Assembly (NCBI RefSeq): GCF_047971665.1
Contig: NZ_JBKEAA010000026.1
Span: forward strand, 9,040-73,039
Length of the DNA stretch: 64,000 nt
DNA from: Castellaniella sp047971665
GTDB lineage: Bacteria > Pseudomonadota > Gammaproteobacteria > Burkholderiales > Burkholderiaceae_B
Reading direction: 5' to 3'
Of this stretch, positions 43,540 through 52,265 are shown one piece after another; the stretch's first letter is position 1; every line of letters starts with the position of its first letter. The notes under the pieces are model-generated. The model saw only the letters and a list, made by a program, of their open reading frames with translations, searched no databases and was not told the origin of the DNA. The position numbers and the translations under genes were made by a program.

Positions 43540-45926
43540 TCGTACCTCTCGAAAACGGTTTTTTCAGACGTGGGAGGCGTCACGGGCTGGTAGCCGATGA
43601 CGCGATCGGTCAGCATGGACATGGGGTCGGTCCCCAGAGAGCCCAGGCCAGTGAGTTCCAGCTGCAGGAAGAGTGCCGTGTTGGATTCTTCGGTCGATAC
43701 GGCGTAATGCTGCAACACCGCGCGCGCGGCCCAACCGCCGTCGCCCCGGTACTCCAGCCCCAGGATGGACTGCGTGTTGCGTCTTTCTGCCAGGGAATAA
43801 TCATACCGTCCCACCCCGTACCAGCGCGAGGAAAGCGGCCACTGGGTGCTCAGGCTGACCTGTTCGCGGGACTCCGGGATGGCGCCCGAGGGCAGCACGC
43901 CATAGGGATCGGTGTAGCTGTTGACGTCCCGCTCGTAGCGGTAGGACAGCGACACGGTCGCCAGACGCTTCGGGGTCCAGCGCACACCGCTGCTGATCCG
44001 GTTGCGGTTCAGGGTCTTGTTGTCGAACATCCCGTCGAAATACACCGAGAACCTGTCGGTCAACGCCGCCCTGACCCCGATCAGGTAATCCGATTCCGTA
44101 TCGGCACGAGGGGTTTCGCTGGGCAGCGTGACCTTCTGGTCATCGAAATAGAACCGCTGGGCGAACGACAGGGACAGGCGCTCGAACCCGGTATCGGCAT
44201 CCAGCCAGCGGCTGGTCAGCCCCACGGTCAACTGATTGGCGTTGGCAATCCGGTCCCAGCCGCCGCTGAAGAGATTCTCGTCGAAGGCCTGCTGGTAGTT
44301 GAATGTCGCCAGCCCCGTGTCGAACACGGGCAGATCCGACTGATCCCGGTAGGGCACGTACAGGTAGTACACACGCGGCTCCAGCGTCTGGATGGCCGCA
44401 TTGCCGAACAGCGACGTATTGCGTTCCATGGTCAGGCCGGCGTCCACCGAGGCGATCGGCAGGATCCGCGACTGCGTGCGGGGCCGGCCCGCGAATTGCT
44501 CCATGCCCGGCGTATCGGAAAACCACTCCGTATCGTAACGGGTCATGTGCAGGCCGACCTTGGGGGTCAGATAGGCGCTGGGCAGCACGAAGGGGCGCGC
44601 AATCGTGGTGTACGAGGTCATGCGCGTGCCATTGGGCATCAGGCGCCGGCCGGACTGTTCCGGAAAGGCGTCGCCCCGGTAGATCGGCGCCATGAACCGC
44701 GCGACCGTGTTCGCCGATACGACGTCCAGGCCATGCCAGCCATAGCGCTGGGCGGTGAAATTGAGCTTGGGCAGCGTGTCGTAGGGCGGCGCCAGGAAGG
44801 ACCCGGTGCGATCCTGCAGGGTCTGGTAGTGGTAGTACTGCAGATAGCCCGACAGATAGCGGTTGTCCGACCACGACAGCGTCGCCTGGCTGGGCATGTA
44901 GGTGATGGCCGTGTCCGTCAATCCGAACGAGGTGAAATCCCGGAAATAATTGTCGTCGGAAACCTTGCGCGCATCCAGGTAGGCGGTGAAGCCCATGCCC
45001 AGGTTCCGGGTATGCTGGACCGAATACATCCAGCGCTTGTTGCCCGTCTCACGGTCGCGCATGATGTAGGAGCCGAACAGTTCGGAATGGGAACGGGTGC
45101 CCAGGTGACGGAGCTCGGCGCCCAGCAGCAGGCCACGCTTGCTCAGCAAACGGGGATACAGCGTGGCGTCATAGTCCGGCGCCAGATTCAGGTAATAAGG
45201 GGTGGTGATCTCGATGCCGCCGTTGCTGGAGGTGCCATAGGTCGGCAGCAGAAAGCCGCTCTTGCGATCCTTGCTGAGCGGGAACGTCAGATAGGGCGAA
45301 TACAGAATCGGCGTGCCCTTGAAATACAGCACGCCGTGACGCGCCACCCCCTCGTTCTCGTCCAGGTACAGATCGACCTTGCTGGAATCGATGTACCAGG
45401 CCGGATCGGGCCCCGTCCAGCCGCTGTAGTGCACGTTCTTGAGACGCATGTGCTGGCGAGTGAGGATTTCCGCCTCGTCGGCCTGCCCTGCCCCGGCCGT
45501 CCCGCCCAGCCAGAATCGCGGCTGCTCGATCAGCCCCTGCTCGGTGTCGACGTTGTAGCGCAGGTGCGGGCCGCGCACGATGTTGCCGCCGCGGATCATC
45601 AGGCCATTGCCGCGCACGTCGGCCTCGCCGGTGGACTGCAGATAATCAATGCGATCGCCCTTGATCACGGAATCCAGCCGGCGGATCTGGGCGTTGCCGC
45701 GCAGGATCACGCGTCCCTGAGCATCGCGGGTCAGGTCGTCGCCGATCAGGAACGAAGGCAGGGCGTCGTCTTTCAGGCCCGGATGCAGCCGCAGGCTGCC
45801 GACCATCCGCAGACCATCCCCATCCGTCGAGGGCTGTGCGTCCGCATCCGTCGAGGGCTGTGCCGCGAAAGCCGGCGCCGACAGGCACAAACCCAGAAAG
45901 ATGATGCGACCGATCCAATACGCCAA
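43536..45926 (-). CDS. lptD: LPS-assembly outer-membrane protein LptD
   Basis: 796 aa. A signal peptide (CLSAPAFA) precedes an OstA/LptA-like periplasmic domain (about 55-200: ILRGNAQIRRLDSVIKGDRIDY) and a 26-strand barrel domain (about 220-790) with TRTHSELFG-like strands and LPTYGTSSNGGIEITTPYYLN. It inserts LPS in the outer leaflet together with LptE. After the signal peptide there is an 8-residue tandem duplication QPSTDADA/QPSTDGDG, encoded by a 24-bp DNA repeat. It is divergent from amgK, and surA follows with a four-base overlap. Confidence 0.95.
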   Translation of the reverse strand: MAYWIGRIIFLGLCLSAPAFAAQPSTDADAQPSTDGDGLRMVGSLRLHPGLKDDALPSFLIGDDLTRDAQGRVILRGNAQIRRLDSVIKGDRIDYLQSTGEADVRGNGLMIRGGNIVRGPHLRYNVDTEQGLIEQPRFWLGGTAGAGQADEAEILTRQHMRLKNVHYSGWTGPDPAWYIDSSKVDLYLDENEGVARHGVLYFKGTPILYSPYLTFPLSKDRKSGFLLPTYGTSSNGGIEITTPYYLNLAPDYDATLYPRLLSKRGLLLGAELRHLGTRSHSELFGSYIMRDRETGNKRWMYSVQHTRNLGMGFTAYLDARKVSDDNYFRDFTSFGLTDTAITYMPSQATLSWSDNRYLSGYLQYYHYQTLQDRTGSFLAPPYDTLPKLNFTAQRYGWHGLDVVSANTVARFMAPIYRGDAFPEQSGRRLMPNGTRMTSYTTIARPFVLPSAYLTPKVGLHMTRYDTEWFSDTPGMEQFAGRPRTQSRILPIASVDAGLTMERNTSLFGNAAIQTLEPRVYYLYVPYRDQSDLPVFDTGLATFNYQQAFDENLFSGGWDRIANANQLTVGLTSRWLDADTGFERLSLSFAQRFYFDDQKVTLPSETPRADTESDYLIGVRAALTDRFSVYFDGMFDNKTLNRNRISSGVRWTPKRLATVSLSYRYERDVNSYTDPYGVLPSGAIPESREQVSLSTQWPLSSRWYGVGRYDYSLAERRNTQSILGLEYRGDGGWAARAVLQHYAVSTEESNTALFLQLELTGLGSLGTDPMSMLTDRVIGYQPVTPPTSEKTVFERYE
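45821..45863 (-). repeat. 24-bp tandem repeat inside lptD
   Basis: Two copies of a 19-bp identical core (45821-45839 and 45845-45863), period 24 bases, in frame, just after the LptD signal peptide. Repeats like this can change copy number by slippage without breaking the frame. Confidence 0.8.
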
Positions 45927-46102
45927 GACCCGGATCCCCGAAATGGTTGAAAGAGACTGGTTGAAAGAGAAGACGGCCGATCAGCCCACCCGCGACGATC
46001 AGCAACCCAGTATTATAGAGAAGCCGGGCCCTATCGTGTCCGCTCGTTCGCTCCGCCGGCCGATTGACCTTTTTTTACCCAAAACCACCCCGAATTCCGC
46101 GC

Positions 46103-47152
46103 ATGACCCCTACCCCTACGCCAGATCTTCGCCTGGAGGCCCTGCGCCACTGGCTGAGCGCCCACGCCGACCAGCTGCGCCTGAACCTGGACAGCCTCGT
46201 CCCCGTCTCGGGCGACGCCAGTTTTCGCCGCTATTTCCGACTGAATGCCGCCGAGGGCACGCGAATCGTCATGGACGCGCCGCCGCCCCACGAGAACTGC
46301 GAGCCGTTCGTCCGCATCGCCGGCCTGCTGGCCAAAGGCGGGCTGCGCGTCCCCGGGATCCTGGCCCAGGACCTCGACCAGGGCTTTCTGGTGCTGTCCG
46401 ATCTGGGGACCCACACGTTCTACGATGCCTTGCTCGACGGGTTGAAACAGGACGAAGCCGCCCTGCAACAGCACTACCGGGGCGCACTGCGTGCCCTGGT
46501 CTCGCTGCAACAATGCCCGGCCGACGGCCTGCCGTGCTACGACGAGGCCCGGTTGCTCGAAGAACTGGCGGTCTTTCCCCAATGGTATCTGCGCACCCAT
46601 CTGGGCTACGAACCCGACGTCAAGGCCGAGGCTGCGCTGGCGGTCATCTTCGATCAGCTGACTCAGCGGGCGACTGCGCAGCCACGCGTCCTCGTGCACC
46701 GGGACTTCCATTCGCCCAACCTGATGCTCGGTCCCGACGGGCCGACACCCGCGCCCGGCGTCCTCGACTTCCAGGATGCCCTGTCCGGCCCCATCAGCTA
46801 TGACATCGCCTCGCTGGCCATGGACGCCCGCACCTCCTGGGACGAGTCCCATCAGCTCGACTGGGCCATCCGCTACTGGGAATACGCCCGGGCGGCAGGG
46901 CTGCCCGTTCCGGAGGACTTCGCCCGATTCCACGTCGACTACGAATGGATGGGGCTGCAGCGCAACCTGCGCATCCTGGGCGTATTTGCCCGTCTGTCGC
47001 ACCGCGACGGCAAGCACCACTACCTGGATCACATGCCCCGGGTGCGGGCCTACGTCCGTCAGGTCGCGGGGCGCTATGCCGTCTTTCACCCTCTGCTGCG
47101 CCTGATGGACCTGGCCGAACGGCTGCCCGAGGCCGATGGGTTTTCGTTCTGA
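46103..47152 (+). CDS. amgK: N-acetylmuramate/N-acetylglucosamine kinase
   Basis: 349 aa aminoglycoside-phosphotransferase fold. VSGDASFRRYFRL (nucleotide loop), the catalytic VHRDFHSPNLML (Asp in HRDFHxxN) and the metal site LDFQDALSGP are clear. AmgK phosphorylates MurNAc at C1 in the cell-wall recycling route that bypasses de novo UDP-MurNAc synthesis. The start at the ATG at 46103 fits the family; the frame upstream to 46064 does not. It pairs with murU 34 bases downstream and is divergent from lptD, a conserved arrangement. Confidence 0.92.
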   Translation: MTPTPTPDLRLEALRHWLSAHADQLRLNLDSLVPVSGDASFRRYFRLNAAEGTRIVMDAPPPHENCEPFVRIAGLLAKGGLRVPGILAQDLDQGFLVLSDLGTHTFYDALLDGLKQDEAALQQHYRGALRALVSLQQCPADGLPCYDEARLLEELAVFPQWYLRTHLGYEPDVKAEAALAVIFDQLTQRATAQPRVLVHRDFHSPNLMLGPDGPTPAPGVLDFQDALSGPISYDIASLAMDARTSWDESHQLDWAIRYWEYARAAGLPVPEDFARFHVDYEWMGLQRNLRILGVFARLSHRDGKHHYLDHMPRVRAYVRQVAGRYAVFHPLLRLMDLAERLPEADGFSF

Positions 47153-47186
47153 TGGCCATGCACGCGCCTGCGGGCATCACACGACC

Positions 47187-47906
47187 ATGACCACCATGCG
47201 CGCCATGATCCTGGCGGCCGGGCGCGGCGAACGCATGCGCCCCCTGACGGACACCTGCCCCAAGCCGTTGCTGCCGGTGGGCGGCCGCCCCCTGATCGCC
47301 TGGCACCTGGAACACCTGGCCCGGGCCGGCATCACCGACATCCTGGTGAACCACGCCTGGCTGGGCGAACGCATCGAGGCCACGCTGGGAGACGGCCGGG
47401 CCTATGGCGTCCGGCTGCGCTATTCGGCCGAAGCCCCGGCGCTGGAAACCGCAGGAGGCATTGCGCGCGCGCTGCCGTTCTTCCAGGATCGCCCTTTCCT
47501 GGTCATCAATGGCGATATCTGGTGCGACTGGGACCCTGTACAGGCGCGCCAGCGCGTCGCTTCATGGCCCGAGGATCGCCTGGCCCACCTGGTCCTGGTG
47601 GACAACCCCACCCACCACCCCGAGGGCGATTTTGTCCTGGCGGCGGATGGCCAGGTCATGCCCCGCGCGGACACCGGCGCGCCGGCGCTGACCTTTGCCG
47701 GGATCGGCCTGTACCGCCCCGCGCTGTTTGCCACGACCGATCCGGACCGGCCCGCGCCGCTGGCACCCCTGCTGCGCCAGGCCATGGCCGCGCATGCCGT
47801 CAGCGGCGAACGGCACCCGGGGCGGTGGATCGACGTCGGCACGCCGGCGCGCCTGTGCGAACTGGACGCCGAGCTGACCGGTGGCGCAGCCGGGCCGCGC
47901 GCCTGA
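47187..47906 (+). CDS. murU: N-acetylmuramate-alpha-1-phosphate uridylyltransferase
   Basis: 239 aa nucleotidyltransferase. MILAAGRGERMRPLTDTCPKPLLPVGG is the NTP-binding signature, with NGDIWCDWD as the metal Asp and GRWIDVGTPARL near the C-terminus. MurU makes UDP-MurNAc from MurNAc-1-P, completing recycling with AmgK. An ATG three codons on (47196) is an alternative start. Homology to glucose-1-phosphate nucleotidyltransferases is general; the amgK neighbour decides the call. Confidence 0.92.
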   Translation: MTTMRAMILAAGRGERMRPLTDTCPKPLLPVGGRPLIAWHLEHLARAGITDILVNHAWLGERIEATLGDGRAYGVRLRYSAEAPALETAGGIARALPFFQDRPFLVINGDIWCDWDPVQARQRVASWPEDRLAHLVLVDNPTHHPEGDFVLAADGQVMPRADTGAPALTFAGIGLYRPALFATTDPDRPAPLAPLLRQAMAAHAVSGERHPGRWIDVGTPARLCELDAELTGGAAGPRA

Positions 47907-47957
47907 CCGTATCCGGAAAATCGCAACTGGATGTAGGCACAGTCCCAGAAGAACCAC

Positions 47958-47982
47958 GAAACCGTTTATCCTAATTGGTTTC
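47958..47982. promoter_or_regulatory. Dyad upstream of the coiled-coil membrane protein gene
   Basis: GAAACC-N13-GGTTTC in the 140-base gap between murU and the next gene, within the only AT-rich patch there. The spacing is wide, so it may be a regulator site or a chance match; a promoter for the downstream gene probably lies here. Confidence 0.3.
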
Positions 47983-48046
47983 ACACTCGCATCCTTGCGC
48001 GCGGACAGCATTTCACGCACACTTCAGGCAATTCAGGAATTTCGTC

Positions 48047-48769
48047 ATGGCATTCGGCTCAAAACGCCCTACCTTCAAGCCCACACCTTACGGCCATACC
48101 CGACGCAGCCGTGGCATTCCCCGCTGGCTGCTCCTGCTGATCACCGGCGTGGTCCTGGGAGCCGGGGGGGTGCTGTTCCTGCAGCGCAGCTACGGCCCTC
48201 AGCGCCTCACGGTCGAGCAATCCGAACAATTGCGTACGGACCTGAACACCGCCAACCTTGAAAACCAGCGCCTCACCGTCGAATCCGAAAAGGTCAAGGC
48301 CCAGATCAAGCAGGCGCAGGAAAGCCAGAAGGAACAGGCCACCCGCGCCGAACAAATGAGCAAACGGGCCGCCGAGATGCAAGCCGGCGTCGCCAGCCTG
48401 ATCGAGGCCATCCCCCCCGATCCGCGCGGCAGCTCGCCAGGCATCCGCAACGCCGACATGTCCGTGCGTGACGACGGCGTGGACTACCGCATCCTGCTGA
48501 TCCAGGATCCGCCCAAAGGCCAGACCCAGGCTCCCGTCCTGCGCGGCCAGATCAAGCTGATTGCCCAGGGATCCTATCCCAATGGCAATACGGCCTATGT
48601 CGAGCTCGTCGAGCAGCCCCTGGAAATGGGCCGCTACATCGTCATCGAGGGCCGGGCCGAACTGCCGAACAAGGCTTTCCGGCCGCGTCAGGTGACCATC
48701 CAGATCACGGGCGAAGGCTCCGAAAAGATCATCTCCACGCGCACCTTCCGGATCACCGCCGCGCGCTGA
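48047..48769 (+). CDS. Single-pass membrane protein with coiled coil (DUF6776-like)
   Basis: 240 aa. A basic N-terminus (about 1-25) leads into one membrane helix (about 26-46, WLLLLITGVVLGAGGVLFL). Residues about 55-115 form a heptad-like, Glu/Gln/Lys-rich coiled coil (LNTANLENQRLTVESEKVKA), and the C-terminal half (about 125-240) is a beta-rich domain with repeated RG/Q patterns. The layout resembles DUF6776 proteins of beta-proteobacteria; I know no function. It would sit in the inner membrane with the domain in the periplasm. Separated from murU by 140 bases, so likely its own unit. Confidence 0.8.
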   Translation: MAFGSKRPTFKPTPYGHTRRSRGIPRWLLLLITGVVLGAGGVLFLQRSYGPQRLTVEQSEQLRTDLNTANLENQRLTVESEKVKAQIKQAQESQKEQATRAEQMSKRAAEMQAGVASLIEAIPPDPRGSSPGIRNADMSVRDDGVDYRILLIQDPPKGQTQAPVLRGQIKLIAQGSYPNGNTAYVELVEQPLEMGRYIVIEGRAELPNKAFRPRQVTIQITGEGSEKIISTRTFRITAAR

Positions 48770-48780
48770 TCCCGCCCTGG

Positions 48781-48862
48781 CGGACGGCCCGGATGCCCGG
48801 GACCGTCCGACTCAGGGAACACGCATCCCGTCGTGCCCCACCGGGCCTGCCATGCAGGCCCG
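48781..48862. repeat. Two GC-rich hairpins between convergent genes
   Basis: Hairpin 1: CGGACGG/CCGTCCG arms (48781-48787, 48803-48809), with an inner CCCGG/CCGGG stem. Hairpin 2: perfect 9-bp arms CGGGCCTGC/GCAGGCCCG with a CAT loop (48842-48862). Neither has a T tract, so Rho-independent stopping is uncertain, but they fill the gap between convergent genes where a terminator is expected. Confidence 0.5.
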
Positions 48863-48863
48863 C

Positions 48864-49592
48864 TCAGGCCACGTGCTGCAGAAAATCCCGCAGGCGCTGG
48901 CTGGGCGGCTGGCTGAGCAGCACGGCGGGGTCGCCATCCTCGGCGATCTTGCCCGCGTCCATGAAAATCAACCGGCTGCCGACCTTGCGGGCAAATTCCA
49001 TTTCGTGCGTGACCACGATCATGGTCATGCCTTCCTCGGCCACATCCTGCATGACCTTCAGGACCTCATGACGCAATTCGGGGTCCAGCGCCGAGGTCGG
49101 CTCATCGAACAGCATCAGCAGCGGCTTGATGGCCAATGCGCGGGCAATCGCCACGCGCTGCTGCTGGCCGCCGGACAACTGGCCCGGATAGTGATCGGCG
49201 CGTTCGGCCAGACCGACCTTGGACAGCAGATCCAGCGCCTGGGCGCGGGCCTGGTCCTTGGGCGTGCCCCGGGTGTGGAGGGGACCGAACATGACGTTCT
49301 CCAGCGCCGTGAGCTGGGGGAACAGATTGAACTGCTGGAACACCATACCGGCCTCGCGGCGCAGCTCACGCACCTGAGCCGGGGGACCCAGGACGCTGTG
49401 ACCGTTGACGACGATATCTCCGCCCTGGATGGTCTCGAGCACATTGATACAGCGCAGGAAGGTGGACTTGCCCGACCCCGAAGGGCCGACCACGACCACC
49501 ACCTCGCCCGGATCGATGCTCAGGTCGATGCCGTCAAGCACGACATTGTCACCAAAGCGCTTGGTGACGTTCTTGAATTCGACGATGCTCAT
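48864..49592 (-). CDS. glnQ: Polar amino acid ABC transporter, ATP-binding protein
   Basis: 242 aa. Walker A GPSGSGKST, Q-loop FQQFNLFPQ, ABC signature LSGGQQQR, Walker B LLMLFDEP and H-loop THE are all present. FNLFPQLTALENV and the overall length are typical of GlnQ/HisP-type ATPases that power uptake of polar amino acids. It overlaps the permease gene by four bases (ATGA at 49589-49592) and is last in the SBP-permease-ATPase order. Substrate (glutamine, glutamate or other) is not decided. Confidence 0.9.
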   Translation of the reverse strand: MSIVEFKNVTKRFGDNVVLDGIDLSIDPGEVVVVVGPSGSGKSTFLRCINVLETIQGGDIVVNGHSVLGPPAQVRELRREAGMVFQQFNLFPQLTALENVMFGPLHTRGTPKDQARAQALDLLSKVGLAERADHYPGQLSGGQQQRVAIARALAIKPLLMLFDEPTSALDPELRHEVLKVMQDVAEEGMTMIVVTHEMEFARKVGSRLIFMDAGKIAEDGDPAVLLSQPPSQRLRDFLQHVA

Positions 49593-50428
49593 ACGATACG
49601 CGTCCTGTGTTCAATGTATTTCAGCACCAGCGCGATGCAGCCCGTCATGAACAGGTAGATCACCGCCACCGCCCCCCAGATTTCCACGGCGCGGAAATTG
49701 CCGGCGATGATTTCCTGCCCCTGCCGGGTCAGTTCGGCCACCCCGATCACGATGAACAGGGACGAGTCCTTGAGGCTGATGATGCACTGGTTGCCCATGG
49801 TGGGAATCATGCGCCGCAACGCCACCGGGCCGATGATGCGGGCCAGGATCTTGTGGAACGGCAGGCCCATGGCCTGACCGGCCTCGTACAGGCCCTTGGG
49901 CACCGACAGCAGGCCGGCGCGCACGATCTCGGCGATATAGGCCCCGGAGTTGATCATCAGCGTCACGGTCGCGGCCGTGAAACCGTCGATGCGCAGACTC
50001 ACCAGCAACGGCAGGGCGAAATAGATGAACATCACCTGGACCACGATCGGGGTACCCCGGATCACCAGGATGTAGATCTGCGCCAGAAGAGACAGCGCCA
50101 GCGGAATCCATTTCAGGAACCGCCAGACCAGCAACGCCAGCACGGCCAGCCGCAGCACCCACCAGATCCCGTCGGGAACGCCGGACAGCGGGCCGCTGCC
50201 CAGCCAGGAAGCCCCCCGCAGCAGGAGGGCGAGCACCACGAGGACCACGACACTCCAGCCCAGGGAACGGCGCGTCACGGGCACCGGCACATACGTCACC
50301 ACGATCCCGGACAGAGCCCCGATGACGGTGCCTCCGACCAGGCCCAGCAGGGTGATCTGGATCGTCATCCACGAACCGGCCATCAGATCGGGCCAGGCGG
50401 CCCAAATGGCGGACCATTCAAAAGTCAC
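49589..50428 (-). CDS. glnP: Polar amino acid ABC transporter, permease
   Basis: 279 aa HisM/GlnP-type permease. The EAA-loop region is LLSVPKGLYEAGQAMGLPFHKILARIIGPVALRRMIP, where it contacts the ATPase. The family is usually about 220 aa; here about 60 residues (about 45-110) are inserted after the first helix, containing two extra hydrophobic stretches (WSVVVLVVLALLL, WVLRLAVLALLVW). It makes the membrane channel with a second copy. A hairpin lies between it and the binding-protein gene. Confidence 0.88.
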   Translation of the reverse strand: MTFEWSAIWAAWPDLMAGSWMTIQITLLGLVGGTVIGALSGIVVTYVPVPVTRRSLGWSVVVLVVLALLLRGASWLGSGPLSGVPDGIWWVLRLAVLALLVWRFLKWIPLALSLLAQIYILVIRGTPIVVQVMFIYFALPLLVSLRIDGFTAATVTLMINSGAYIAEIVRAGLLSVPKGLYEAGQAMGLPFHKILARIIGPVALRRMIPTMGNQCIISLKDSSLFIVIGVAELTRQGQEIIAGNFRAVEIWGAVAVIYLFMTGCIALVLKYIEHRTRIV

Positions 50429-50439
50429 GGTCTTTCTCC

Positions 50440-50484
50440 ATGAAGAAAACAGAAACGGCGACCGGACGCATGCATCCGGCCGCC
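50440..50484 (-). terminator. Intra-operon attenuator between the binding-protein and permease genes
   Basis: Leftward hairpin with 10-bp arms (50484-50475, 50466-50457, one G-U pair, 8-nt loop), followed by TTTCTGTTTTCTTC. Located after the binding-protein stop (50507) and before the permease start (50428). Partial termination here would give more binding protein than permease. Confidence 0.75.
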
Positions 50485-50506
50485 GCCATCGGATCGATCA
50501 GACTGA

Positions 50507-51265
50507 TCAGTTCACGGCGCTGGCTTTCCGGCCAAACCAAGTTTCATACAGCTTGTCGTAGGTGCCGTTGGCCTTCAGCTCGGACAGCGCCTTGTTGACG
50601 ACCGCCACCAGCTCGCTGCCCTTGGGGAACGCGATGCCATAGAAATCGCCGCTCTTGAGCGAGCCGACGACCTTGACCTTGCCGTTGCCGGCGGTCTTGG
50701 CGTAGTACTGGACGTTGGGCGTGTCATGCACGACGGCATCCACGCGGCCCGTGGCCAGCTCCAGGAAAGCGTTGTCGATGTTCGGGAACAGCTTGAGCTT
50801 GGCCGAAGGCACGTTGGCCTTCATGTAGTCCACCGTGGCGGTACCGATCTTCACGGCGACCGTCTTGCCCTCGAGGTCCTTGGCGGTCTTGATGGCGCTG
50901 TCGCTGGCCACCAGGATGGCCAGACCGGACTCGTAGTAGGGCTCGGAAAAATCGATGACCTTGGCGCGATCCTCGCGGATGGTGATCCCGGCCAGGGCGA
51001 CATCCACATTGCGCGTCTGCAGGCCCGGGATGATGCCATTGAAATCCATCGGCTGCAGACGATAGGTCAGACCAGCCTGCTTGGCGATGGCTTCCCACAG
51101 CTGGACATCGAAGCCGGTGTACTTGCCGTCCTGCTTGAATTCAAAAGGCACGAAGGCCGTGTCGGTCGCGACGACCAGGTCCTTGGCAAAGGCCTGGGTC
51201 ATCGGCAGCGCCAGGGAAAGGGCGAGTCCGGCCAGGGCGGCCTTGAAGGTCTTGGACAACATCAT
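50507..51265 (-). CDS. glnH: Polar amino acid ABC transporter, periplasmic binding protein
   Basis: 252 aa. Signal peptide AALAGLALSLALPMTQAFA, then the SBP family 3 domain KDLVVATDTAFVPFEFKQDGKYTGFDVQLWEAI with the ligand-binding Arg in ITIREDRAKVIDFSEPYYESG. It captures a polar amino acid, with glutamine the closest functional relative (GlnH-like). AAGGAG precedes the ATG at 51265. First gene of the uptake operon. Confidence 0.92.
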   Translation of the reverse strand: MMLSKTFKAALAGLALSLALPMTQAFAKDLVVATDTAFVPFEFKQDGKYTGFDVQLWEAIAKQAGLTYRLQPMDFNGIIPGLQTRNVDVALAGITIREDRAKVIDFSEPYYESGLAILVASDSAIKTAKDLEGKTVAVKIGTATVDYMKANVPSAKLKLFPNIDNAFLELATGRVDAVVHDTPNVQYYAKTAGNGKVKVVGSLKSGDFYGIAFPKGSELVAVVNKALSELKANGTYDKLYETWFGRKASAVN

Positions 51266-51335
51266 ATCGAGTCTCCTTGGGGGTATATCGGTTGCGGCCG
51301 AGTCGCCGCGAACCTTTCCATGTTAACTGAAATGC

Positions 51336-51364
51336 CTCCGGCCCCTGCGAGCGGAGGGCCGGAG
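51336..51364. repeat. GC-rich hairpin between glnH and metQ
   Basis: Perfect 9-bp arms CTCCGGCCC and GGGCCGGAG with an 11-nt loop, 93 bases past the metQ stop in the leftward direction. There is no U run on either side, so it may be a Rho-dependent pause or a weak terminator for metNIQ. Confidence 0.4.
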
Positions 51365-51456
51365 AATCTGGATTTGCGCTGCGGTTCGCGGGAAATCCCT
51401 CAAGGAATCCCACGGGTTTCGCGGCGCCGGGATGCTGCGGATGTCCGCGCGCCGCC

Positions 51457-52242
51457 TCAGAAAGCGGGGACGATGGCGCCCTTGTAGTGTTCCAGAATGT
51501 AATTGCGCACCTTGTCGGTCTGCAGGGCGGCGATCAGTTTGCGGATCGCGGGATCGTCCTTGCGGTCGGCGCGGGTCACGACCAGGTTGGCATAAGGCGA
51601 ATTCTTGTCCTCGATGAACAGCGCGTCCTTGACCGGGTTCAGGCCGGCTTCCAGGGCGTAATTGGTGTTGATCAGGGCGACGTCCACGTCGGGCAGCACA
51701 CGCGGCAGCGTGGCGGCTTCCAGTTCACGGAACTTGAGGTGCCTGGGGTTTTCCGACACATCGCGCGCGGTCGCCAGGATGTTGGTCGGGTCCTTGAGTT
51801 TGATCAGCCCTTGCTTCTGCAGCAACAGCAGGGCGCGGGCACCGTTCGAGGGATCGTTCGGAATCGCGATCTGTGCGCCGTCCTTCAGGTCCTTGATGTC
51901 CTTGATCTTCTGCGAATAGGCGCCGAACGGCTCGACGTGCACCAGCCCCACCGAGACCAGCCTGGTGTCGTGTTCCTTGTTGAAGGAGTCCAGATACGGT
52001 TGGTGCTGGAAGAAATTGACATCGATCTGCTTGTCGGAAACCTGCAGATTCGGCTGCACGTAATCGGTGAAGACCTTGATGTCCAGATCCACGCCTTCCT
52101 TGGCCAGGTCGGGTTTGACGAATTCCAGCAGCTCGGCGTGCGGCACGGGCGTCGCCGCCACGGACAGCTTGGCAGCCTGCGCCGGAGCGGCGAAGGCCAG
52201 GGGCAATGCCAGCGCCAGGACCGGCGCGAATTTCTTGAACAT
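51457..52242 (-). CDS. metQ: Methionine ABC transporter substrate-binding protein
   Basis: 261 aa NlpA/MetQ family. Signal peptide LALALPLAFAAPAQA, then KLSVAATPVPHAELLEFVKPDLAKEGVDL, FTDYVQPN, NFFQHQPYLDSFN and DVALINTNYALEAG. There is no lipobox Cys, so unlike E. coli MetQ it would be a soluble periplasmic protein. It binds methionine for MetNI. The longer upstream frame overlaps metI out of phase; the ATG at 52242 with AGGAG before it is right. Confidence 0.93.
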   Translation of the reverse strand: MFKKFAPVLALALPLAFAAPAQAAKLSVAATPVPHAELLEFVKPDLAKEGVDLDIKVFTDYVQPNLQVSDKQIDVNFFQHQPYLDSFNKEHDTRLVSVGLVHVEPFGAYSQKIKDIKDLKDGAQIAIPNDPSNGARALLLLQKQGLIKLKDPTNILATARDVSENPRHLKFRELEAATLPRVLPDVDVALINTNYALEAGLNPVKDALFIEDKNSPYANLVVTRADRKDDPAIRKLIAALQTDKVRNYILEHYKGAIVPAF

Positions 52243-52265
52243 GAAAGATCTCCTGAGTCTGAGAG

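Noticed and set aside
43707..45950. 747-codon open frame antisense to lptD
   Set aside because: Same cause; composition is His/Gln/Arg-rich and no domain is visible, while lptD is clear on the other strand.
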